From NCBI RefSeq assembly GCF_010686655.1, contig NZ_JAAGVY010000008.1:81758-145757 (forward strand): a stretch of 64,000 nt of DNA, read 5' to 3'. Positions 9,030 to 17,800 of the stretch are shown in pieces. The first letter of the stretch is position 1. Every line of letters begins with the position of its first letter. Made by a program: the position numbers and the translations under genes. The notes under the pieces were generated by a model that searched no databases, was not told the origin of the DNA, and saw only the letters and a list, made by a program, of their open reading frames with translations. This DNA comes from Cryomorpha ignava. Lineage in GTDB: Bacteria > Bacteroidota > Bacteroidia > Flavobacteriales_D > Cryomorphaceae.

Positions 9030-10220
9030 ATGAACATTCACGAATATCAAGGTAAATCAATACTCAACTCATTTGGCGTGGCCGTACAACGCGGTCTCGT
9101 TGCCGATACTCCCGAAGAAGCCGTAGAAGCAGCTAAAAAAATCAACGAAACAACCGGTTCGGACTGGTTTGTGATTAAAGCGCAAATTCACGCCGGAGGC
9201 CGAGGTAAGGGTGGGGGAGTAAAAATTGCCAAAAACCTTGATCAAGTGAAAGAAATTTCTTCGCAAATATTGGGTATGCAGCTTATTACGCCCCAAACGT
9301 CTGCCGAAGGTAAATTGGTGAGCAAAGTGCTTATTGCCGAAGATGTTTACTACCCTGGCGATAGCGAGCCAAGCGAAATTTACATGAGCATATTGCTCGA
9401 CAGAGCTACCGGAAAAGTTACCATTATGTACTCTACCGAAGGTGGAATGGACATTGAAGCCGTAGCCGAAAAAACGCCCGAACTTATTTATAAGGAAGTA
9501 ATAAATCCAGGCCTCGGCATTCAAGGCTATCAGTGCAGAAAAATTGCTTTCAACCTTGGCCTTAGTGGCAAAGCGTTTAAAGAAATGGTAAAATTTGTAG
9601 AATCTCTCTACAATGCTTACGTAGGTTGCGACGCCAGCCTTTTTGAAATTAATCCTGTACTTAAAACATCAGATGACCGCATAATAGCTGTTGATGCAAA
9701 AGTTACTCTTGATGACAATGCTCTTTTCCGTCACAAAGATTACGCAGCAATGCGCGACCTTAGCGAAGAAGACCCTACAGAAGTGGAAGCCGGTGAAGCA
9801 GGTCTTAACTACGTGCAACTAGATGGTAATGTGGGATGTATGGTTAACGGTGCCGGTCTCGCAATGGCTACCATGGACATTATTAAATTAAGCGGTGGTG
9901 AGCCGGCAAACTTCCTAGATGTAGGGGGTACAGCCGATGCCAAACGTGTAGAAAAAGCCTTTAGAATTATCTTGAAAGATGAAAAAGTAAAAGCTATCCT
10001 TGTTAATATTTTCGGCGGTATCGTTCGTTGCGACCGCGTAGCGCAGGGTATTGTAGATGCGTACAAAAACATAGGCGATATAAATGTACCTATCATCGTG
10101 CGCCTGCAAGGTACCAATGCCAAAGAGGGAAAAGCACTTATTGATGAGTCAGGTTTAAAAGTACATTCGGCCATAGTGCTTCAAGATGCTGCCGACAGAG
10201 TTAAAGAAGTAATGGCTTAA
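9030..10220 (+). CDS. sucC: Succinate-CoA ligase, ADP-forming, beta subunit
   Basis: A 396-residue protein of normal family length, beginning MNIHEYQGKSILNSFGV. It catalyses the TCA-cycle interconversion of succinyl-CoA and succinate with substrate-level phosphorylation of ADP, as a complex with the SucD alpha subunit. The N-terminal ATP-grasp domain shows KAQIHAGGRGKGGGVK and SLFEINPVL. The C-terminal CoA-ligase domain shows NGAGLAMATMDIIKLSGGEPANFLDVGG and ILVNIFGGIVRCDRVA. sucD is not adjacent: the next gene is a DUF4294 protein after a terminator, so the two subunits are encoded apart. A strong promoter match lies directly upstream. Confidence 0.97.
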   Translation: MNIHEYQGKSILNSFGVAVQRGLVADTPEEAVEAAKKINETTGSDWFVIKAQIHAGGRGKGGGVKIAKNLDQVKEISSQILGMQLITPQTSAEGKLVSKVLIAEDVYYPGDSEPSEIYMSILLDRATGKVTIMYSTEGGMDIEAVAEKTPELIYKEVINPGLGIQGYQCRKIAFNLGLSGKAFKEMVKFVESLYNAYVGCDASLFEINPVLKTSDDRIIAVDAKVTLDDNALFRHKDYAAMRDLSEEDPTEVEAGEAGLNYVQLDGNVGCMVNGAGLAMATMDIIKLSGGEPANFLDVGGTADAKRVEKAFRIILKDEKVKAILVNIFGGIVRCDRVAQGIVDAYKNIGDINVPIIVRLQGTNAKEGKALIDESGLKVHSAIVLQDAADRVKEVMA

Positions 10221-10265
10221 CTACATTTTCTATTCCTCATACTTTATTAGATATTTACGTTCATT

Positions 10266-10298
10266 GCGCGCAGTTTTATAAGCTGCGCGCTTTTATTT
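10266..10298 (+). terminator. Intrinsic terminator after sucC
   Basis: GCGCGCAG (10266-10273) pairs perfectly with CTGCGCGC (10283-10290), followed by TTTTATTT. It lies 45 bases after the sucC stop. Confidence 0.8.
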
Positions 10299-10431
10299 AC
10301 TTGTTCAGAATATCTGCGCACGTCGGTCTTCACACCAAATACATTACTAAGAGAAAAATTTTAGGCAGGCTTTTTGTTTATGTGGTACCATAGCGATAAA
10401 ACATTCGCAAAAAATTCACGTTTAACGATAT

Positions 10432-11151
10432 ATGCGCCCACTAATTTCATTCGTATTTTTAAGTTTTTTGTTTTGCCTTTCGGCGAATGCGCAATCAGGA
10501 ACCAATGTTGATTCATATCAGGGCTTGTACCTGCTTGAAACCATAGTGGTAGATGGCGATACAATTCCAGTGGTTACGCTACGTCCAGCACATATTTCAA
10601 GCAGTAGAAAAGGGAGAAGTCAACGCTATCAGCGTCAGTACGACAAGTTGCATCGCAATGTTGTTAAGACTTATCCTTACGCAAAAGTCGCCGGAAAACT
10701 CATTAAAGCATACAATGAAAATCTTTCGCTCCTTGATACCGAAGCCGCCCGCGACGCATATCTCGATAAATGCGAGGAAGATTTAAAAGCCGAGTTTGAG
10801 GGCGAAATCAATAAAATGACACGCAGCCAGGGTGTGGTACTTATCAAACTCATAGACCGCGAAACCGGAAATACCAGCTATGAACTTATCAAGCAACTCA
10901 AAAATGGATTTACCGCTTTTATGTGGCAGGGAATAGCCGTAATGTTTGGTTCTGACCTCAAGGTAAATTACGATCCTGCAATAGATAATACCGACTACCA
11001 GATAGAAGAAATTGTGTCAATGATTGAGTCGGGTCAGATTGAAGTTGACTTACGCGACGTAAAAACCCCCGCTGCCAAAGATGTGCTCGAAGCCAAAGAC
11101 AAACGCCTTCAGCGAAAAATGGAGAAGCAAAGAAAAAAGCAGAACGGTTGA
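10432..11151 (+). CDS. DUF4294 domain-containing secreted protein
   Basis: A 239-residue protein with a signal peptide (MRPLISFVFLSFLFCLSANA). The DUF4294 region covers most of the mature chain: LLETIVVDGDTIPVVTLRP, then YPYAKVAGKLIKAYNENL and MTRSQGVVLIKLIDRETGN. The C-terminus is a highly charged helix rich in Lys, Arg and Gln. The family occurs almost only in Bacteroidota and has no established function. The N-terminal phrase D-G-D-T-I is typical. The ATG overlaps an AT-rich stretch with no Shine-Dalgarno sequence. Confidence 0.85.
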   Translation: MRPLISFVFLSFLFCLSANAQSGTNVDSYQGLYLLETIVVDGDTIPVVTLRPAHISSSRKGRSQRYQRQYDKLHRNVVKTYPYAKVAGKLIKAYNENLSLLDTEAARDAYLDKCEEDLKAEFEGEINKMTRSQGVVLIKLIDRETGNTSYELIKQLKNGFTAFMWQGIAVMFGSDLKVNYDPAIDNTDYQIEEIVSMIESGQIEVDLRDVKTPAAKDVLEAKDKRLQRKMEKQRKKQNG

Positions 11152-11188
11152 GATTATGATTCGTAGCCTCCTCGATTTATCGCGAGGC
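11152..11188. repeat. Direct repeat with CTCG-rich hairpin, copy 1
   Basis: Starts GATTATGATTCGTAGCCTCC and continues with TCGATTTATCGCGAGGC. It recurs 99 bp downstream (11251) with two substitutions and one extra base. In this copy only the CCTC/GAGG core of the hairpin is retained. Confidence 0.7.
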
Positions 11189-11250
11189 ATGTTTTAATTA
11201 TTCCCTTGCATATGCGCACCATTACGCCAACCGTTCTCGGTACAAAGGTT

Positions 11251-11291
11251 GATTTATGATTAGTAGCCTCGTCGATTTATCGCGAGGCTAC
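11251..11291. repeat. Direct repeat with perfect hairpin, copy 2
   Basis: Second copy of the 11152 repeat. Here GTAGCCTCG (11263-11271) and CGAGGCTAC (11283-11291) form a perfect 9-bp stem. It lies between the DUF4294 gene and the next plus-strand gene and may act as a transcript 3'-end structure, although there is no T-tract. Confidence 0.7.
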
Positions 11292-11361
11292 TTACGCACT
11301 TCCAAAGTAATTTGTTGATTTTAGATTTGTATCTTAGTAGTCTAACTTAAACACATCAACC

Positions 11362-11829
11362 ATGATCTCCAAATTTTTCATTATCGCTGCAATTGTTGGA
11401 TTGCTTCCGGGTACCTCAAATCAATCATCTAAAACTGCTCTTATATCAGGACTGGAATATGCATTAACCCAGTCGAAAATAGCTGATGCCTATGGTTTAG
11501 AAGCTACATCAGATAAAAAGAATTGTAAAAAAATTGTAGTTGTTAACTCCACAAAGAATTTAGACAAGTCTGCTGCTGCTTACTTTAACGAGTCTGAACT
11601 ATGCATTGTAGCTAAGCAAAAACAGGATATGTTTTTCTTATCAATCCAGAAATATTTCGAAATAGAAAAATTTTCTGTAGATGACAACCAATACACTTTA
11701 TCTCTGCAATTGATCTCGCCTGAGTATAATCCATCAGCAAACAAACAAATGTTTTGGGTCTTGAAATATAGTTTAACTGATGGGTTAATAAATGTTCAAT
11801 CCTTTGATCAGGTTGTTCAGGATAATTGA
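11362..11829 (+). CDS. Hypothetical exported protein
   Basis: A 155-residue protein with a hydrophobic N-terminus (MISKFFIIAAIVGLLPG) that could be a signal peptide ending near residue 20. I do not recognise the family. The mature part alternates short beta-type stretches (KIVVVNSTKN, MFFLSIQKYF, YTLSLQLISP, FWVLKYSL) and contains two cysteines (CKKIVVVN and ELCIVAKQ) that might form a disulfide. Its base composition resembles the neighbours. A possible -7 box TAGATTTG lies at 11322-11329, 32 bases before the ATG. It seems to be a stand-alone gene. Confidence 0.6.
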   Translation: MISKFFIIAAIVGLLPGTSNQSSKTALISGLEYALTQSKIADAYGLEATSDKKNCKKIVVVNSTKNLDKSAAAYFNESELCIVAKQKQDMFFLSIQKYFEIEKFSVDDNQYTLSLQLISPEYNPSANKQMFWVLKYSLTDGLINVQSFDQVVQDN

Positions 11830-12168
11830 AACAGCAATTAGAACGAGATTGATTTATTAAAAGCTGACTGAAACCACGTGAATCGCAAATATTCGCGTGG
11901 AGTGGTCGCAGAAAACTTCATCTAGTTTGGATTGAATAAGACGTAAATTTACTGCCGCAACGCTCAAGGCCTGAATGGCCGACATATAATAGCACAGGTC
12001 TTCAGATCCCGATCCGCGGGAGTAAGCAGCCAGCCCCGGGAGCTTAAAAATCGTCGAGGCTGTGCAGCCCTGTGTTATATAACCAAATTCATCAAAGCCT
12101 TTACAGGGCGACATATCTCAACGAAAACATGGATCAAAAACTAACAAACATATCATCATGAATGCCTG

Positions 12169-12224
12169 GCGGGACGCCAGAAAAAACAACCCGTAGTTTA
12201 TCAAGCCAAAGGCATAGCGGGACG
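12169..12224. repeat. 56-bp interspersed intergenic repeat, copy B
   Basis: Gapless match to 8801-8856 with 5 differences in 56 positions. Both copies begin GCGGGACGCCAG and end in GCGRGACG. Confidence 0.8.
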
Positions 12225-12338
12225 AGAGCGTTTGCGCACCGAATCGTAATTAGCTCAAACGAGCCTAGGAGAAACCCACATAACCATGAGAACCAGTTTA
12301 TCTTGAAAAATAGAACGGGAAAACATGAAATCAATCAA

Positions 12339-12358
12339 CTCTCTCTCTCTCTCTCTCT
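12339..12358. repeat. (CT)10 microsatellite
   Basis: Ten uninterrupted CT dinucleotides in the spacer downstream of the OmpA/PD40 gene. It is outside any reading frame, so slippage would not switch a protein on or off. Confidence 0.9.
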
Positions 12359-12408
12359 ACAAAATTCTCAAATCCGCACATCCGCACATCCGCAAATCCA
12401 CAAATCAA

Positions 12409-13797
12409 TTACTTTTCCCTAAAGAACAACTCAACCCGTCGGTTCAAAGCCCTACCTTCATCAGTAAGATTTGACGCATACGGATCTTTTTCGCCGATTC
12501 CTTCGTTAGCAATCCGTTCGGGAATTACTCCGTTTATCACCAAAAACTCTTTTGCGGCAGCAGCCCGGTTGTCGCTCAATACCTTGTTGTAAGCATCGCT
12601 TCCTATGGCGTCCGTATGTCCTTCTATGCGCAAGGTCATATACGGATACTCATCCAGAATACGCGCCACGGCATCGAGTACTTCAATGTATTTTGCACTG
12701 ATATCGTACTTGTCGTAATCGAAATACACAAAACGGATATACGTTTCGGAGTCGAGAAGCTCAGCCTTTGTCATGGTCTCAAGTGAGCGGTTTACCTGCT
12801 TGCCGCTTGCAGAAGTTTCTATGATCAACACCGGCTCTCTCCGTTCCACTTCTAAATCGGCATCCACCATTTCCAAACTGTCTAAAACAGGTTTTGAAAT
12901 AGTTAAATCTGTAAGGTAAATGCTCGAAAGCGAATCGTTTCTATTGCTGCTAAAGTAGGCAGTGCCATCTTCTGTCGAATAAAAATAGGCATCAAAATAC
13001 TTGGAGTTCAAAGCGTTTCCGGGATTCACCGGTTCCGACCATTGTGTCCATGAATCGTCTTGCAGCTTTGAATAATAAATGTCGTAATCATCCGGATTTT
13101 CAGGTCGGTTTGCCGAAAAGAAAAGCAGTTTTTTCTGGGTATCGTAAAAAGGACTTATTTCGTCATTGGCGCTATTCACCTCACTTCCTAAGGGTATGGG
13201 CTGAGTCCACGTCGTGCCCTGATCGCCGGAAAGGCTAATGAATAGATCGTTGTTTTGGGTCTTGCCTTCTACCGGCAACGACCAAAGTATAAAATTTTCA
13301 TCGGGACTCACATAAGCGCTGTAAAATTCGGTCGTAATATTCAAATCGGGAATCACCACCGCTTTCGGATCACTCCATTTATTCGCGGAAGCGCTATAAT
13401 TTATAACAGACAAACCGGGAACTGGGTCGCCGGCAGCATTGGTTTGGTTGAGCAAGTAAAGCCGGTTTCCATTTACTGTAGTGCCCACCACCACATCACT
13501 TTTTTTGGTGTTGATCTCCGAAAAGTTCTTTGCACTATCAAAAGTGTCGTCTATTAAATCGCTCGTCCACACATCCTGCCCGCTGTACTTCCCACCTTTA
13601 TTGGAAGCGTGAAACGTTCTTGCGAAATACATCTTCTTGCCATCAGCGCTTATAACAGGAAAACTCTCTTCGGCATCGCTATTTATAGCCTTGGTCATTT
13701 TCTGCGCCGGAGCGAAAGATATAGTTTCGTCTTGTGCGGTAGCAGATGCACAGAATCCGATAAAACCAATGATGAGAAATAGTTTAAATGGGTTCAT
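12409..13797 (-). CDS. OmpA-family protein with PD40 repeats
   Basis: A 462-residue protein from the ATG at 13797, seven bases after the stop of the PorP/SprF-like gene; a longer in-frame start would overlap that gene. It has a signal peptide (MNPFKLFLIIGFIGFCASATA), PD40-type propeller repeats across about 30-300 (SADGKKMYFART, SPDENFILWSLPV, DTQKKLLFFSANRP), and a C-terminal OmpA domain (about 350-462) with FVYFDYDKYDIS, RIEGHTDAIGSDAYNKVLSDNRA and LNRRVELFF, which binds peptidoglycan. It is the last gene of the adhesin-PorP-OmpA unit. OmpA/PD40 proteins commonly accompany PorP/SprF proteins at T9SS loci, so a periplasmic anchor for the secretion or attachment complex is likely (inference). 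Confidence 0.88.
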   Translation of the reverse strand: MNPFKLFLIIGFIGFCASATAQDETISFAPAQKMTKAINSDAEESFPVISADGKKMYFARTFHASNKGGKYSGQDVWTSDLIDDTFDSAKNFSEINTKKSDVVVGTTVNGNRLYLLNQTNAAGDPVPGLSVINYSASANKWSDPKAVVIPDLNITTEFYSAYVSPDENFILWSLPVEGKTQNNDLFISLSGDQGTTWTQPIPLGSEVNSANDEISPFYDTQKKLLFFSANRPENPDDYDIYYSKLQDDSWTQWSEPVNPGNALNSKYFDAYFYSTEDGTAYFSSNRNDSLSSIYLTDLTISKPVLDSLEMVDADLEVERREPVLIIETSASGKQVNRSLETMTKAELLDSETYIRFVYFDYDKYDISAKYIEVLDAVARILDEYPYMTLRIEGHTDAIGSDAYNKVLSDNRAAAAKEFLVINGVIPERIANEGIGEKDPYASNLTDEGRALNRRVELFFREK

Positions 13798-13804
13798 TCT
13801 TCTT

Positions 13805-14800
13805 CTATTTTTTGTTGAATTGAAATCCGAGTACAATTTCATGACTTCCGCTACTCAAATTATTAATTGAAGAGGTAACATAATCATATGCATAGCCTAC
13901 CTTCATCCAGTCGTTTATGTGCAGACCTGCCAGCACAGATACGGCGTCTTCATTTCTATATGACAGTCCCAGCCAGAACTTTTCCCGAAATTCGGCCTTC
14001 ACATTAACATCAACAGAGAGTGGGGCAGGACCCAGTATTTTAAATAGTAGGCTGGGCGTAAGATCTACGTTTTCAGAAACCGGAATGCTGTAGCCAACCG
14101 TTGCAAACTGGTGTATTTTTAATCTGGCATCGCTAAAGTTCATTTCAGTACCTTCATTGCCTAGATTAATCTCATTTTGAGCAATCTGATACACTGAGTA
14201 TCCCAAGAATGCGCGGTCGCTGTACAGAAAAACTCCGGCGTTGATATCGAATAAATTTGATTGCGTACCATTTGCAATAAAATCGGAATAGGTATTGTCT
14301 GTTGGGTTTTCCAAAACCACCATATCGCTTCCAAAAGTAAGACCATACCAGCCAAAGCTGGTTCCAATTGCCAGCCAGTATTTATCGGCTATCGGCATAT
14401 GGTACGAGTAGCTCGCCATTACCGAGGTGCGTTTAAAAAGACCGTACTCATCTATTGCCGCCATTCCTCCCACCACATGCTTGGCATAGCGAATGGTTTC
14501 AGTACTTTTATAGAGGTCGCGACGACTAATCGGGATGGAATACCGGTTTTGCAACACCTTTGGCTTTTTGCCCAGATTTACAGATCCATTTGCGTAATAG
14601 GTTTGCGGCGCACCATCAAAACCAGCCCATTGCTGTCTGAATCCCAGATTTATATCAATATCTTTATCAAGGCTCGATGCTGCAGGATTTAGCACATACA
14701 TATTTTGCATATACTGGCTAAACTGTGGCAGTTGCTGTGCCATAATTCCTTGTAAAGAAAGGAAAAGCAAACCTGCGAGTATGTAGATTTTCGTTTTCAT
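13805..14800 (-). CDS. PorP/SprF family T9SS-associated outer-membrane protein
   Basis: A 331-residue outer-membrane beta-barrel of the PorP/SprF family. A signal peptide (MKTKIYILAGLLFLSLQGIMA) is followed by the family hallmark QLPQFSQYMQNMYVLNPAAS near residue 24. Later blocks include FRQQWAGFDGAPQTYY and strands ending VLGFQFNKK. It lies 3 bp after the adhesin gene. In Flavobacterium johnsoniae, SprF is needed for SprB secretion, and type B C-terminal domains generally need a cognate SprF-like protein. The position directly behind a type-B-CTD adhesin therefore predicts that this is its dedicated partner. Confidence 0.92.
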   Translation of the reverse strand: MKTKIYILAGLLFLSLQGIMAQQLPQFSQYMQNMYVLNPAASSLDKDIDINLGFRQQWAGFDGAPQTYYANGSVNLGKKPKVLQNRYSIPISRRDLYKSTETIRYAKHVVGGMAAIDEYGLFKRTSVMASYSYHMPIADKYWLAIGTSFGWYGLTFGSDMVVLENPTDNTYSDFIANGTQSNLFDINAGVFLYSDRAFLGYSVYQIAQNEINLGNEGTEMNFSDARLKIHQFATVGYSIPVSENVDLTPSLLFKILGPAPLSVDVNVKAEFREKFWLGLSYRNEDAVSVLAGLHINDWMKVGYAYDYVTSSINNLSSGSHEIVLGFQFNKK

Positions 14801-14803
14801 GTC

Positions 14804-17800
14804 TTATCGAATTATGTTCACTGTTCCGTTCAAATTATCCATTCCGGCAGTCTTGAAATCCAGAATGTAGTAGTAAGATCCCGTAGGCAGATCCTTTCCA
14901 TCGTTCGTTCCGTCCCACGGATCGCGGTAGCCCGTGCTTTCATAAACCGAATTTCCCCAGCGGTTGTAAATGACGACATGGGCATCGGGGTATTTTTCAA
15001 TTTCAGGAATATTCCACACATCGTTTGCCCCATCGCCATCGGGTGTTATGGTATTTGGCAATTCTTTAAATACGCGAATTAACACTGAGTCCGTAGCCTG
15101 GCAACCCATTACACTCGTGTAGGTTACATAGTATGGTGTGGTTTCGCCCGGCATCGCTACAGGTCGGTCGCAGTCTGTACAGCTAAGCCCCACGGGTGGC
15201 GACCAGTTGTAAGTTCCGCCTTCCGGCGATGGTGATGCAGAGAGGGTAGTAGAGCTTCCAAACATGATCAGCTTGTCGGCACTGGCGATTACACTTACTC
15301 CTATTTCTACAAAAATCGTTACTGTGTCGGTCTTTACATCACATCCCGTTTCAGGGTCAAGCGCGTAAACAAATTGGTTCGTTCCCGCGCCAAGTCCGCT
15401 TACAGCTGTCTGCGCGCTGTTAGGGCTGTCTATTATTCCGCTGCCTTCCACGAGAGTCCATTCCGCAGCTGCACCTTCGGGGTCATTTCCGGTAAGGGTA
15501 GTAAAAGTCTCGTCGCAGAGCGTTTCATCTGCGCCCGCATTTGCCGTTGGAGCATTTTCTAATACCATTATTTTAAACGAGCAGGTATCGGTATTTCCGT
15601 TTACATCTGCCGCTACAAAGGTCAGTGTGTTTTCCCCTTCCGGGAATGTGGCTCCTGCCGCCGGTCCGCCAATCTGCACAATTGCCGCAATCTCGCAATT
15701 ATCAGTAGCAGTAGGCAAGTCAAATTCGGGAACTAAATCGCAGGTTTCAAAATCGGCAGGGCATATAATAACCGGCGCAATAGTGTCAAGAACCGTAAAG
15801 GTAAAGGTGCAAAGCGTGCTGTTTCCGGCATTGTCGGTGGCTGTAATCTCATAGGCGTAACTTCCCGGATTTAGCGAAGCACCATTTGATGGGCCTGCAG
15901 TTTGCGAAACGGTTACATTGCAATTGTCAGATGCCAGTGGATTCCCATAATCTGCTACAACTGTGCACGATCCCGGAGCCAGATACAAGGTAGAATCTGT
16001 TGGACAATTTGTAAATACAGGCGCAGTGGCATCAACTACCGTTACCGTATAGCTGCAAGTTGCCGTGTTGCCGGCATCGTCTTGGGTGGTAAATTCAAAT
16101 GCGGTTTCGCCAAGCGCGAGTGTACTTCCGGTGGTTGGTCCACCGGTTTGAGATACAATCAATATGTCGGTACAATTATCAGTCGCTTCGGGAAGGGCAA
16201 AATTGTAAACCGCTCCGCAGATATCAGGTGCTGAATTTACAGCGACGTTTTCCGGACAGTCAAATACCGGCAATTCGGTGTCATTTACGGTAACGTTAAA
16301 CGAACAGCTTGTTTGATTTCCTGATAAGTCGGTAACGGTATAAGTTACAACTGTTATGCCCACCGGAAACTCGCTACCCGGAGCTAAGCCGGCAGTAAGT
16401 GCAGTGGCAGCACCACCACAATTGTCATCTCCTTCGGGAGCGGTATAATCTACCACAGCTCCACAAATTCCGGGATCGTTGTCGATAATAATATCGACTG
16501 GGCAAGTTATGGTTGGCGGCACGGCTTCGATAATGCTAACCGTAAAGCTGCATGATGTTGTATTTCCGGCAGCGTCGGTGGCGGTAAAGGTCACAGTGTT
16601 AATGCCTGCCGGGAATGATTCGCCCGAAGCAAGTCCTGCTGTTAAGCTTAAATCGCTCAATGCACAATTATCAGTGGCAACCGGCACTCCGTAGGCAACT
16701 ACGGCGGCACAGTCTCCATCGGGAATGTTTACAAGAATATCGGCCGGGCAGGTTACTTCTGGTGCTTCTTCATCAACCACTGTTACAGTAAAGCTGCAAG
16801 TCGCCGAATTGCCGGCCAGATCGGTAATTTCGTAAGTTATAGTGGTTTCCCCTTCCGGGAATACAGCTCCACTCGGTAAGCCGGCCGTTTGGGTAACTGT
16901 GGCAATATTACATGAGTCGTTCGTAGTGGGTGCGTCGTAGTTCACAAGGGCTTCACAAGTTCCGGCATCTGCTGGGGTTACAATATCGTCAGTACAGGTA
17001 ATGGCAATAGGATCGGAAGGTTGAAGAATAATATTGAAGGTACACACAGCCGTATTTCCAAATTGGTCGGTTGCAGTAAATTCCACCGGGTTTGTCCCTG
17101 CCGGGAATACATCGCCGGAAGGCAAACCACCTGTTTGAGTAACTACTACATCGCTGCAATCGCTTGCTGTGGGCGTATCGAAAATAGCAATACCGGTACA
17201 TGCAATACCGGGATCGGTCGGGAAAACCAGATCGCCAGGACAGTCTACAAAAACAGGATTTTCCGTTTCAGCAATCGTGATTTCGAATGAGCAAGACGCT
17301 GTATTTCCGGCTAGGTCTGTGCCTTCAAATTCTACGGTATATATTCCAGCATTTACCACATCGCCACTCGCAGGGCCGCTGATTAAGGTATATCCACCAA
17401 CGGCACAATTATCGGTCATTACCGGATCGGCATAAGTCAACAATGTAGTACACTCGTCATTGGAAATGGTAAAGCTAATGTCGGCAGGGCAGGTTATTTC
17501 GGGTGCTTCTTCATCAACTATTGTAATGGTAAAGCTGCAAGTGGCTGTATTGCCGGCCAAATCGGTAATCTCATAAGCCACTGTAGTTTCCCCTTCCGGG
17601 AAAAGGCTACCGCTAGGCAGACCGGCAGTTTGGGTAGTGGTGGCAATATTACAAGAGTCGTTGGTTTCCGGGTCGTCGTATATTACCACGGCTTCGCAGG
17701 TTCCGGCATCGGCGGCGATTATAATATTTTCGGGACAGGTAATCGCAATGGGATCGGCCTGCTGAATGATAATGTTAAAAGTACAAACGGCGGTATTTCC

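Larger units (their letters stand above)
11830..12408. other. Non-coding 0.58-kb intergenic region with hairpins and repeats
   Basis: No convincing gene; an 85-codon minus-strand frame (11857-12114) looks like the by-product of palindromic repeats. Contents: a 10-bp stem hairpin CCACGTGAAT/ATTCGCGTGG (11874-11900, one G-T pair); a stretch at about 11960-12120 with self-complementary words (AGGCCTGAATGGCC, CCCGATCCGCGGG-like); the 56-bp repeat copy B (12169-12224); a (CT)10 tract (12339-12358); and a short 8-bp tandem of ATCCGCAC near 12372-12395. Confidence 0.55.

Noticed and set aside
11857..12114. 85-codon minus-strand frame
   Set aside because: Its sequence is explained by overlapping short palindromes; the peptide has no family resemblance and no promoter or neighbour logic.
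12339..12358. Phase-variable CT tract
   Set aside because: It is downstream of a stop codon and not near a promoter of an adjacent gene, so slippage has no obvious effect.
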